From positions 1 through 28,334 of IMG/VR virus record IMGVR_UViG_3300035034_000221: DNA of 28,334 bases. One strand, 5' to 3'. A program made the translations under genes and the position numbers. The first letter of the stretch is position 1. Every line of letters begins with the position of its first letter. A model generated the notes under the pieces. That model saw nothing but the letters and a program-made list of their open reading frames with translations, ran no database searches and was not told the DNA's origin. The stretch is from a virus. Below, in pieces: positions 20,548 through 27,749 of this stretch.

Positions 20548-21383
20548 AAATTCTGAAGTTCTTTAATCATTGATGGCATGTTATTATCCATAAAATACTT
20601 TTTGATTTTCATAGCATCACCAGCCACTTCCAATTCTTTATACGAATCAACTATACTAGACTTAATATTATCTGGAATACACGAAAAGTCAATTAGTTGT
20701 TTATTGCGTTTATAATTTTCTAACATGTCTAGTGTTTCACAGAAGTATTTTGGGTCATCGTATTTTGACCATTCAGCTAGTTTAACTTTAGAAATCGGCG
20801 GTTGTCTTTTACACTCGGTCATTAAAGTGTCGCCATCAGATTTAATGTTAGGAATACCATCGCCGGGATCGCCTGTTATAATCAACTCTCTAAGAGCAAT
20901 AACAGGATCATCACACTCAATGAATTTCTTTTGATTGTTTGAAAACTGTTTTACAAATTCAGAATGACACTGTTTAAAATCTTTATCAGAACCAACGATC
21001 ATTACCTTATCGTGGACGTTTCTAGATAAAATCCCAATTATATCATCAGCTTCCGCTTTATCAACTTCTATAATTTTCCATTTAAAATTATCGCGTAACT
21101 CTTGTTTTAACTCTGTTAAAATTTTAAAGATCTGATCCCAGTCTGTTGAAGATGTTTCGCGATTGTCTTTACGTTTGCCTTTATAATAAGGAAAGATATC
21201 TTTACGCCATATGTTTTTGGCATCACAACAAATAACCATCTCGCCATATTCATTCTTAAATCTTTTATATACAGCTAGTAGCGATCTAATAATTAAGAAT
21301 TTACAATAGTCAGCGTCTTTATGATCTCTTTGTGTAAGAAGCGCTGCATATGAGATATTTGAGAAGTCAAGTAATATAGTCAT
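20544..21383 (-). CDS. rnh: T4 RNase H-like 5'-3' exonuclease (FEN/PIN family)
   Basis: The 279-aa protein has the metal-binding pattern of T4 RNase H and related flap nucleases: MTILLDFSNISYAAL with D6, CCDAKNIWRKDIFPYYKGKR with D54 and the arch arginines/lysines, KAEADDIIG with E111/D113/D114, VGSDKDFKQ with D133/D135, and ITGDPGDGIPNI with D172 and D175 in the helix-hairpin-helix entry. T4 RNase H (305 aa) removes RNA primers from Okazaki fragments. It fits with the DNA ligase in lagging-strand repair. The ATG at 21383 follows GGGAAAA. It is last in the early unit started at 22998-23026. Confidence 0.92.
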   Translation of the reverse strand: MTILLDFSNISYAALLTQRDHKDADYCKFLIIRSLLAVYKRFKNEYGEMVICCDAKNIWRKDIFPYYKGKRKDNRETSSTDWDQIFKILTELKQELRDNFKWKIIEVDKAEADDIIGILSRNVHDKVMIVGSDKDFKQCHSEFVKQFSNNQKKFIECDDPVIALRELIITGDPGDGIPNIKSDGDTLMTECKRQPPISKVKLAEWSKYDDPKYFCETLDMLENYKRNKQLIDFSCIPDNIKSSIVDSYKELEVAGDAMKIKKYFMDNNMPSMIKELQNF

Positions 21384-21386
21384 AAT

Positions 21387-21593
21387 TTAATATTTTCCCA
21401 TCATTAATCTAAAGTCAATATACTCAGCAGCGTCTTCAAGCGTTTCTGTACTGGTCTTTTTAAACTCTAGAATGTTGTTTTTTATCGTCTGTATAGAAAC
21501 GCCATGTCTAATTGATATTTCATTGATTATTGATTGATAGGAACAGTTCAAGATCATTCTCCAGTTTTTGTTTATATTGCGATTGTAGATCAT
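21387..21593 (-). CDS. small helix-turn-helix-like protein (68 aa or shorter)
   Basis: The segment YQSIINEISIRHGVSIQTIKNNI has helix-turn-helix spacing (RHGVS at the turn), suggesting DNA binding; the rest is helical and acidic (KTSTETLEDAAEYIDF). The start is uncertain: ATG at 21593 has only a weak AAGAA upstream, and another Met 12 codons on has GGAG too close. A different frame (21520-21654) overlaps its first half. It is followed by the RNase H-like gene (3 bases). Confidence 0.5.
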   Translation of the reverse strand: MIYNRNINKNWRMILNCSYQSIINEISIRHGVSIQTIKNNILEFKKTSTETLEDAAEYIDFRLMMGKY

Positions 21594-21654
21594 ACATACG
21601 TTCTTGTTGAAACGCGGCGTATGTGTTAAACTTAAACGATACTCTGTTGGGCAC
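21520..21654 (-). CDS. alternative overlapping small ORF (44 aa, GTG start)
   Basis: A GTG at 21654 opens a 44-codon frame that overlaps the end of the 64-aa gene and the start of the helix-turn-helix-like gene. Its product (MPNRVSFKFNTYAAFQQERM, then a helical Lys/Glu stretch) looks protein-like and would fill the 38-base gap, but the ribosome site is weak. One of the two overlapping frames, or both, may be used. Confidence 0.3.
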   Translation of the reverse strand: MPNRVSFKFNTYAAFQQERMYDLQSQYKQKLENDLELFLSINNQ

Positions 21655-21826
21655 GAAATTCTGCGACAATTTTTTGATCTCCTGTTAACATATAAAGATG
21701 GTCTTCAAATAATTTATACATTAACTCTATATGGTTCTTTTCTTCTGGGTGTTTAATACCAAAATAATTAACACGTTGTGTAAACCATTCCAGTGTAGTC
21801 ATGGCTTGTTCTTTGTATGTTAACAT
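21632..21826 (-). CDS. hypothetical protein (64 aa)
   Basis: Not recognised. A soluble, helical protein (MTTLEWFTQRVNYFGIKHPE, then NHIELMYKLFEDHLYMLTGD). The ATG at 21826 directly follows the stop of the 378-aa gene (TAA-T-ATG) and has GAAAG about 9 bases upstream; a Met 8 codons in is an alternative. It belongs to the early unit 22964 to 20544. Confidence 0.6.
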   Translation of the reverse strand: MLTYKEQAMTTLEWFTQRVNYFGIKHPEEKNHIELMYKLFEDHLYMLTGDQKIVAEFRAQQSIV

Positions 21827-21827
21827 A

Positions 21828-22964
21828 TTAAAACGCTTTCAAAATTATACAATGTTGATTAATTCTGCCAGATGGAGTCTTTTCTTTACCCTTGATAGTA
21901 TCCATGAATTTTCTTTGAGATACCTTTGAACAATTGTTTAGCATACCAAATGATTCATGCGGTGACTTAAGTAACTTTTCGCATGAATCATCAGCATCAA
22001 AATTATAAACAGTAGATCCTTTCACGAGAATACCAATACTATCACAAGAAACAAAACGTGTCAACCTTTTTGTTTTAGTATTAAAAACAAATACGGCATC
22101 TTTACCTATCATATTAGATACTGGTGATATAGATGATATATTGTATGTTTCGCAGACCTTCAGATAGTTAAGGCGTGATACCATTTTAGATGGGATTATT
22201 TTCTTTGGTTTTGGGATTTTATCATCAGAAGATGAGGAAGATTTTGTCTTCCTTTTACTTGTTTTCTTTTCATATGAATCAAGATGATCTAAAACTAATT
22301 TATAAACTTTAGAAAAGAATTTAACATCAACATTTGTCTTATCCTTAACTTTCTTATTAGTATCTGGGCAAATATATGAATCTTCAATTGTTAACTCTTT
22401 TACATATGAATCTACTACAGATCTTAGATGTTTATTATCAAAACCCTCATTATTATTAAAGATGTCTATTGGATTTTTTAAACCTTTAGTTTTCTTCAAT
22501 AGACAGTCGTCGAAAAAGCCTTCAATGAAATCCATTACATTGTCAGTTTTAACTTGTTTAGATGTTCTAGATTTAATTTTAGAAGTCTGTTGTTTATGTT
22601 TAACACTGTTTTTTGATTCTTCGTCTTTTTCTTCGTGTTTTTTAATTATTTCCATTAGAATTGATTTTATTCTATTTGTTGTAGTATCATTCAGACCTTG
22701 CTCGTTTAGCCAACAGAGGGATCCTAGAGATGAAAATCTAAACGCTGATACTTGTGAAATATCTATTTTTAGGTTATTTCTAATAATCCATTCTTGTACA
22801 AAACCTTTACGTTGTTCAAGATCATATGATTGATCTACATAGTAAAGCGCTTGCGTTAACTTTGGAACATATCCAGCTTTCCCATACTGCATACTTTCAA
22901 TTGGAGGGCACGAAACTCCGCTCAGCGTTTTATTAATAGCTGAAATGCTTTTCTTTTTTGCCAT
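21828..22964 (-). CDS. conserved T4-like phage protein of unknown function (378 aa)
   Basis: N-terminal third (AINKTLSGVSCPPIESMQYG, ALYYVDQSYDLEQRKGFVQE, FRFSSLGSLCWLNEQG) and C-terminal third (MVSRLNYLKVCETYNISSIS, AVFVFNTKTKRLTRFVSCDS, GSTVYNFDADDSCEKLL) are compact. They are joined by long lysine- and serine-rich linkers (residues about 105-140 and 238-255). The C-terminal pattern (NTKTRKL-x-x-F, VKGTT-x-x-NF, KxLRKP-like) recurs in hypothetical proteins of T4-like phages of marine bacteria; no activity is known. It is the first gene of a unit with an exact consensus promoter, so it is expected to be abundant early. The basic linkers suggest nucleic-acid contact. Confidence 0.7.
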   Translation of the reverse strand: MAKKKSISAINKTLSGVSCPPIESMQYGKAGYVPKLTQALYYVDQSYDLEQRKGFVQEWIIRNNLKIDISQVSAFRFSSLGSLCWLNEQGLNDTTTNRIKSILMEIIKKHEEKDEESKNSVKHKQQTSKIKSRTSKQVKTDNVMDFIEGFFDDCLLKKTKGLKNPIDIFNNNEGFDNKHLRSVVDSYVKELTIEDSYICPDTNKKVKDKTNVDVKFFSKVYKLVLDHLDSYEKKTSKRKTKSSSSSDDKIPKPKKIIPSKMVSRLNYLKVCETYNISSISPVSNMIGKDAVFVFNTKTKRLTRFVSCDSIGILVKGSTVYNFDADDSCEKLLKSPHESFGMLNNCSKVSQRKFMDTIKGKEKTPSGRINQHCIILKAF

Positions 22965-22997
22965 GATTTTTGTGAAGCCTTATTTTTGATTTTAATT

Positions 22998-23026
22998 ATT
23001 ATATACTATATTGCGCGAAATGTCAA
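22998..23026 (-). promoter_or_regulatory. consensus early sigma70 promoter
   Basis: TTGACA (23026-23021), 17 bases, TATAAT (23003-22998), exact consensus, overlapping the last codons of the 116-aa gene. The start near 22991 gives a 27-base leader for the 378-aa gene. Confidence 0.87.
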
Positions 23027-23373
23027 CACGTTTTTTCGTTAAGCTTATTTTTATAGAAAGCTTCAACTGTTGTTTGTCTAACAAAACTTAATTCGTCTTG
23101 TATAACACCTGCTGGGTATTCATTGCTTAATAATTTATGAACAGATTTTTCAGAACTAGCTAATGTTTCTAGAATATTATCGTATTGTTCTTTAAGATCC
23201 TTTGTTTCTTGTTCTCCCAAGTTGGATCCACGACCAAGAACGTTTTCTTTATACCTCGACCATAAATCTAGATAGGCGGCATAGAACCTCACATATTGTT
23301 TTAATGCAGTATAACCATCGGCCTTACTTAGAAAATCTACAACATTGCTCTTTTTATTATTTACTTTAGACAT
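23023..23373 (-). CDS. hypothetical helical protein (116 aa)
   Basis: Not recognised. Mostly helical with many Tyr, Lys and Glu (ALKQYVRFYAAYLDLWSRYK, then EQETKDLKEQYDNILETLAS); no signal or membrane segment. It has its own promoter at 23419-23446 with a leader of about 39 bases. Its 3' end overlaps the -35 box of the next unit. Early timing is inferred from the promoter. Confidence 0.62.
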   Translation of the reverse strand: MSKVNNKKSNVVDFLSKADGYTALKQYVRFYAAYLDLWSRYKENVLGRGSNLGEQETKDLKEQYDNILETLASSEKSVHKLLSNEYPAGVIQDELSFVRQTTVEAFYKNKLNEKTC

Positions 23374-23418
23374 ATTAACGAATCCCCTTGATGTTTCTTT
23401 ATAATTAATGTTACGATC

Positions 23419-23446
23419 ATTATATTTTATTGTTTAAAGATGTCAA
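23419..23446 (-). promoter_or_regulatory. consensus early sigma70 promoter (leftward)
   Basis: TTGACA (23446-23441), 16 bases, TATAAT (23424-23419). It drives the 116-aa gene. The rightward late element at 23463 lies only 16 bases away. Confidence 0.8.
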
Positions 23447-23462
23447 TAGTATATTTTCATAG

Positions 23463-23470
23463 TATAAATA
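23463..23470 (+). promoter_or_regulatory. T4-type late promoter, leaderless geometry (rightward)
   Basis: Exact TATAAATA, then ATAAT, then the ATG of the tube-family gene at 23476. No Shine-Dalgarno site precedes this ATG. T4 geometry puts +1 on the A of the ATG. It leads the rightward virion block. Confidence 0.72.
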
Positions 23471-23475
23471 ATAAT

Positions 23476-24039
23476 ATGACTGTACTTAAAACAAATGATA
23501 TTCTAACTCACGTGTTTAGAAATTATCCTCTTCAACCATTTTTATATAGAGTATATATCAATGGAGGAGGACCAGTACCAGACGCAAACTCAGATATAAT
23601 GCTTAATTGCACGAGTATTATGGTTCCAGGCGAAAACATGGGCGTTAACTTTGTAAAACGCCACGGGATTGGAAGACCAACTAATATTGCAACTGGAAAA
23701 TCGTTTACGGAGGTCACGTTAGATTTTATGGAAGCTGATGGTTCCCCAGAGAAAAAATACTTTTCAGACTGGCAAAAGCAAATGTTTAATCCTGTTACAC
23801 AAAGAATTGGTTTCTATAAAGATTATACAAAGACAATATTAATAGATCAATACGATCGCTCTGGTAATATAACGTTTCAAGGCAAGCTCATAGAGTGTTT
23901 TCCATCTAACATTACTCCAGTTTCTCGTGGTTATGATATGACAAACCCGTCTACTGTGACCGTATCGTTCCAGATATATAACGTTGAAGAAATGTACTTT
24001 AATAAAGAACGCGGAGTAAACCCGTTTGGATTTATCTAA
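23476..24039 (+). CDS. gp19-family tail tube protein
   Basis: The 187-aa product follows the T4 gp19/gp54 tube fold: an N-terminal FLYRVYINGG strand, SIMVPGENMGVNFVKRHGIG (P-x-x-x-x-x-x loop and basic turn), TGKSFTEVTLDFMEADGSPE (T4 gp19 has GDRTFDDWTVTVMNDEA here), KKYFSDWQKQM (gp19 RQKFVDWQ), and a closing strand VTVSFQIYNVEEMYF. Tube proteins stack as hexamers inside the contractile sheath. Together with the hub gene downstream it may be the main tube or a tube-initiator ring near the baseplate. I chose the ATG at 23476 over an upstream frame start at 23440, because the latter would precede the late promoter. Confidence 0.75.
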   Translation: MTVLKTNDILTHVFRNYPLQPFLYRVYINGGGPVPDANSDIMLNCTSIMVPGENMGVNFVKRHGIGRPTNIATGKSFTEVTLDFMEADGSPEKKYFSDWQKQMFNPVTQRIGFYKDYTKTILIDQYDRSGNITFQGKLIECFPSNITPVSRGYDMTNPSTVTVSFQIYNVEEMYFNKERGVNPFGFI

Positions 24040-25354
24040 CCTATTCACCAGTTTTACAAATGAAGAATTCATGAGCTTTGATGGTTATGAAGTTGGGTAT
24101 ATGACTTCTCTTAATGAAATTGTTAGATTTGCGTCAAAAAGAGCTCAAGGTATATCAGAAAACAAATTACTGGATTGGATCATACCAGAGAACGATAAAA
24201 ACTATAACAGAGGGAATGTAGTAAATTCTAGAAAACTTGAATCTATTATATCTAAATTGTCAATGACTACAAGTATAGTTACATCGTTTGATTCGTTAAA
24301 TCATATGTTGGGTATTAGAGAGTTTTTTCCTGTCAACATCCAAACCCTTTTAAGAAATTTTCAGACAGTTTCAAATTCTTCTCAGAACATTTTAAATGTT
24401 TTAAATTCTACTTCACCATATAAAGGTATTGTACTATCGCTAGTACAGGACTATCAATTACAATTTGGCAACAATAAAATGTCGTTATCTGATATTCTTC
24501 AAATAAAAGACCAAATTCAGAACAGTATGCCGTCTAAAGGTTTAACGCCAAACAACGCACTAAGATCAATATTGTCTTTGCCAGTGAGATCGCTGTTACC
24601 AAACGGCTTTCAGAATATTTTAGAATATGCAGACGTTGCGTTAAGAATTCAAGAGTTTGCTCAAAATTCTCCAAATTTTTTAAACGGTCTAAAGGCACAA
24701 CTCAAACAGCTAGACAACAACACAAAAGTTAATTCTTATGTTAAAGCTTCTAATTATAATAAAGCTAACGTGTATCTTGGAGATCCACTTGGGTTTGTTG
24801 GTCGAGGATCTTTTGCCGATGAATATTCGCTAAATTCAAACAAAGTATTGTGTTCTGTTGTTTCAGATTATATTGGCAAAACCAATTTTGATAACTCTGG
24901 GTTAGTACACACAATTACAGAATATTCAGATGATGTAATTAAAGGTGAGATCGCAAGATCTAATATTATTCTTCCAAATTTATATGATGTTACAACTGGT
25001 ATTAAAGCTGATAGTTATAATAGAACACGTGATGCATTTTTAACAGCAACAGAAACGTTTGTTCAATCGGTTATAAACTCAGATAAAATTTATGATGTTA
25101 AGGATCCAGGGTTTTCTATTAATAAAATTGGGACAACAAAACAAGAGCCTTCATACGTTGATTATTTGGTTAATCTTAAACGTAATATAAGAGCTCGTAT
25201 TGAAATACTCAATATGGGAGTATCAACACCAGAACTGGCAAGATTAAACTCTGTTATAGAACCAAATATTAAATCAAAAGACATGTCAATAGAGAATTTA
25301 AACAAAATTCTAGATTCTATTAATTTAAGCACGAACGATGGGGATAACAGATAA
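24026..25354 (+). CDS. probable baseplate/tail structural protein (442 aa, TTG start)
   Basis: Not recognised by motif. It is largely helical with Asn/Ser-rich segments (LRNFQTVSNSSQNILNVLNS, LKAQLKQLDNNTKVNSYVKA); a middle part (SNKVLCSVVSDYIGKTNF) is beta-like. It lies between the tube-family and hub genes, so a baseplate or tube-cap role is likely. The best start is TTG at 24026, which has CGGAG 9 bases upstream and overlaps the previous gene by 14 bases; the first in-frame ATG is at 24071 with a weaker GAAGAA. The stop overlaps the next ATG by one base (TAATG). Confidence 0.65.
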   Translation: MDLSNLFTSFTNEEFMSFDGYEVGYMTSLNEIVRFASKRAQGISENKLLDWIIPENDKNYNRGNVVNSRKLESIISKLSMTTSIVTSFDSLNHMLGIREFFPVNIQTLLRNFQTVSNSSQNILNVLNSTSPYKGIVLSLVQDYQLQFGNNKMSLSDILQIKDQIQNSMPSKGLTPNNALRSILSLPVRSLLPNGFQNILEYADVALRIQEFAQNSPNFLNGLKAQLKQLDNNTKVNSYVKASNYNKANVYLGDPLGFVGRGSFADEYSLNSNKVLCSVVSDYIGKTNFDNSGLVHTITEYSDDVIKGEIARSNIILPNLYDVTTGIKADSYNRTRDAFLTATETFVQSVINSDKIYDVKDPGFSINKIGTTKQEPSYVDYLVNLKRNIRARIEILNMGVSTPELARLNSVIEPNIKSKDMSIENLNKILDSINLSTNDGDNR

Positions 25355-26535
25355 TGAATTCTTCTGAAATGTTCATGGGCAAAAACGGATTTTACTGGTG
25401 GTTTGGCACAGTAGAAGATAATGGTGATCCTTTGTCACTTGGAAGGTGTAGGGTTCGTATAACAGGGTGGCACAACGAAGATTTTATTATTCTTCCATCT
25501 GATGCTCTACCGTGGGCATACCCTTTAAGCAGTATTGATAATACAGCAATTTCTGGTATTGGTAAAAAAACAATGGGACCAGTTCCAGGAACTCGTGTTT
25601 TTGGGTTTTTCTTGGATGGAGAATCTGGCCAGCAACCGATAATAATGCACACGGTTCCAGGAATGACAAATGTAGAACATGGTAGAAGAACTCCTGTTGG
25701 TTCTGTTCCGTGGTTTCCAAATTTTAATTTTAATTTTCTTTCACGAGAAACGCACAAATCCGAGGGCGAGAACCCGTTAGCAGGCAATGGCTCTCAGACA
25801 ACAAACAACATAATTGTTCCTGATTATGAAGTGATAAAGAATCTAGACCCCTCTGAATGGGTTTTACCAGCATCTGGTTTTGTTTCTGCACCGTATGGTG
25901 ATCCACACCGACAATCTAGGCATGTTGGTGTTGATATATGTCCAGCTGGTTTCTTTAAACAAACAGAACCAGGCGCAAAACACCTTAATGGCGCAATGAA
26001 GGGACCAACTGGTCTTCCGGTTGTGTCTGCAGCCGCTGGTGAGGTTGTTTGGGTACAGACATCAGACGTTGGTCAACGGGGGATATTTTCTGACTATGAC
26101 AAGAATGGGCCAAAGAACGGCGGCAGAGATGGTAGGAGGTCTTATGGTAATGTTGTTGGTATAAGACACAATTTAAGTTCTGGAACTTTCACAACAATAT
26201 ATGCTCACCTTGGTTTGTCTCAAGACCCTAGTCTTGACCAGCCAGGCGCCGGTGTTCTTGTGAGAGTTGGTGATAAAGTATCAAAAGGCCAGATAATTGG
26301 TAACATGGGAAGATCGCACTGTTGGGATGTACTAACACACTTGCATTTTGAGATACGAACAGACACTGGTTTGCCGAAGTCCACTAACGCCATAAACCCA
26401 GGACAGATATTTCCACAGTTGTTATCAAGACACACGGGTTTCGACTCGGCGGCAAGGAACGCAATCAAATATGATCAAGATTTAGGATTAACAGCATCGG
26501 TGATGCCAGTCGTTCAGGGTAAGGGCCCAGCATAA
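25354..26535 (+). CDS. gp5-like baseplate hub protein with M23 peptidase
   Basis: Residues 8-105 form the gp5-type OB-fold (FYWWFGTVEDNGDPLSLGRC, RVRITGWHNED, PGTRVFGFFLDGE, QQPIIMHTVPG). Residues about 168-355 form an M23/LytM peptidase: RHVGVDI with zinc ligands H190 and D194, PVVSAAAGEVVW, YGNVVGIRHN, TIYAHL with H285, VGDKVSKGQIIGNMG, and THLHFEI with H329 and ligand H331. T4 gp5 carries a muramidase lysozyme between OB-fold and spike; here an endopeptidase takes that place and the spike is on the next gene. The enzyme would cut peptidoglycan cross-links during DNA entry. Shine-Dalgarno GGGGAT precedes the ATG; the stop lies 4 bases before the spike gene. Confidence 0.92.
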   Translation: MNSSEMFMGKNGFYWWFGTVEDNGDPLSLGRCRVRITGWHNEDFIILPSDALPWAYPLSSIDNTAISGIGKKTMGPVPGTRVFGFFLDGESGQQPIIMHTVPGMTNVEHGRRTPVGSVPWFPNFNFNFLSRETHKSEGENPLAGNGSQTTNNIIVPDYEVIKNLDPSEWVLPASGFVSAPYGDPHRQSRHVGVDICPAGFFKQTEPGAKHLNGAMKGPTGLPVVSAAAGEVVWVQTSDVGQRGIFSDYDKNGPKNGGRDGRRSYGNVVGIRHNLSSGTFTTIYAHLGLSQDPSLDQPGAGVLVRVGDKVSKGQIIGNMGRSHCWDVLTHLHFEIRTDTGLPKSTNAINPGQIFPQLLSRHTGFDSAARNAIKYDQDLGLTASVMPVVQGKGPA

Positions 26536-26539
26536 CAAC

Positions 26540-27685
26540 ATGACAGACGATCTAAGTAAAATATCTATTTCTGAAGAGCTTGATGCGCCACAAGGTTCAA
26601 TCGGAGACACGTATTCTGTTCATAACAAAATAAAGATGAATAGAACCGAGACGATATCAACAGCAGATGACGAAATTAATATTACAGAGCCATCATCTGC
26701 TAGTCACCCGGTGTACCCGTATAACAACTCAGAACAAACAATGTCTGGTCATGTTAGAGAACTGGATGACACTCCTGGTGCTGAGCGTATCTTTGAGATG
26801 CACAAATCCGGAACGTTTTATGAGATTCACCCAGACGGCACAAGGGTTCTTAGAGTTTATGGTGATAACTTTGAAATAGCCCTATCAGATAACAACTTGG
26901 TTGTTGGTGGCAATTTAAACATAACGGTTCAGGGCGATGCTAATATACTCACAAAGGGTAATGTTAAGCAAAAAGTTGGTGGCAATTATGAATTAACAGT
27001 TCATGGTAATATGCAAACACGTGTTCGTGGTACTAGAATGGACTATACTAAAGGTGATACAACTATACAAACAAATTCTAATATGGAGATTAGAACAGAG
27101 GGAACAAGGCTTGATTATACTAAAGGTAATATGACGGTCCAGACAAAATCCACGTTTGAACGAAGAGTTGATGGAGATACTCTTGAATATACTAAAGGAA
27201 CTGTTGATATGCAATCAGGCGATGATATGTTTGTTAGATCAGAAGCGATGTTTCAAGTGTATTCTCAAGACCTGTTATCGTGTAAAACAAACGCAGACAT
27301 GTATTGGGAAGCCAGGGACCAAATTCTAGGAGCGGCTTCAGCGTTCGCGATAGATTCATCTGGAGATTTCTCGTGTCACTCATCTGGTACTATTAAAATT
27401 ATATCAGACCAAAATGTGTGGATAGATGGAGCGCAAGTACGGCTCGGTGAATCCGGTGATGGTACTACTCCAGTAGACATTAATATCGACGAAATAGAAG
27501 ATAAAGATCCAGAAGATAAAGATCCAGAAGATAAAGATCCAACCGGCGGTCTTACAGTAGAAAAATCTGTTACATATCCGTCTAGCGACATTATTAAAAC
27601 TTTATCTTTAAACGATCATGGTGTATTATCTCTTTTAGACGGAGATGACACAACATATCCTAAAGATAGAACGAAAATAGACTAA
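26540..27685 (+). CDS. gp5C-like beta-helical central spike protein
   Basis: Residues 56-120 match the entry of the T4 gp5 C-terminal spike: HPVYPYNN (56-63), SGHVRELDDTPGAER (69-83), MHKSGTFYEIHPDGT (87-101). Residues about 120-300 hold short G-x-x-x repeats (VGGNLNITVQGDANILTKGN) typical of the triple-stranded beta-helix, including three longer repeats with TRxDYTKGxxTxQT between about 163 and 225. A tripled EDKDP stretch (27497-27541) and a 50-residue tail follow. It should trimerise under the hub, capped by the PAAR protein (2858-3142). T4 makes hub and spike as one chain that is cleaved; here they are separate genes. No strong Shine-Dalgarno site, so coupling to the hub gene is likely. 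Confidence 0.88.
   Translation: MTDDLSKISISEELDAPQGSIGDTYSVHNKIKMNRTETISTADDEINITEPSSASHPVYPYNNSEQTMSGHVRELDDTPGAERIFEMHKSGTFYEIHPDGTRVLRVYGDNFEIALSDNNLVVGGNLNITVQGDANILTKGNVKQKVGGNYELTVHGNMQTRVRGTRMDYTKGDTTIQTNSNMEIRTEGTRLDYTKGNMTVQTKSTFERRVDGDTLEYTKGTVDMQSGDDMFVRSEAMFQVYSQDLLSCKTNADMYWEARDQILGAASAFAIDSSGDFSCHSSGTIKIISDQNVWIDGAQVRLGESGDGTTPVDINIDEIEDKDPEDKDPEDKDPTGGLTVEKSVTYPSSDIIKTLSLNDHGVLSLLDGDDTTYPKDRTKID
27497..27541 (+). repeat. 15-bp tandem repeat (3 copies) in the spike gene
   Basis: Three perfect copies of gaagataaagatcca, each encoding Glu-Asp-Lys-Asp-Pro. They form an acidic linker between the beta-helix and the C-terminal tail. Confidence 0.95.
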
Positions 27686-27689
27686 GAAA

Positions 27690-27705
27690 TATAAATATAT
27701 AAATA
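27690..27705 (+). promoter_or_regulatory. two tandem T4-type late promoters (TATAAATA x2)
   Basis: Exact TATAAATA occurs at 27690-27697 and again at 27698-27705 in the gap before the last gene. Predicted starts are near 27703 and 27711, giving leaders of about 39-47 bases with a normal ribosome site. The doubling may raise expression or be a simple AT expansion. Confidence 0.6.
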
Positions 27706-27749
27706 ATATCTATACTAAAACATAAATCATAGAGAGATTGAGAACACGC

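Noticed and set aside
25392-25787. Leftward 131-aa frame within the hub gene.
   Set aside because: It is the shadow of the gp5-like/M23 gene, whose motifs are unambiguous on the plus strand.
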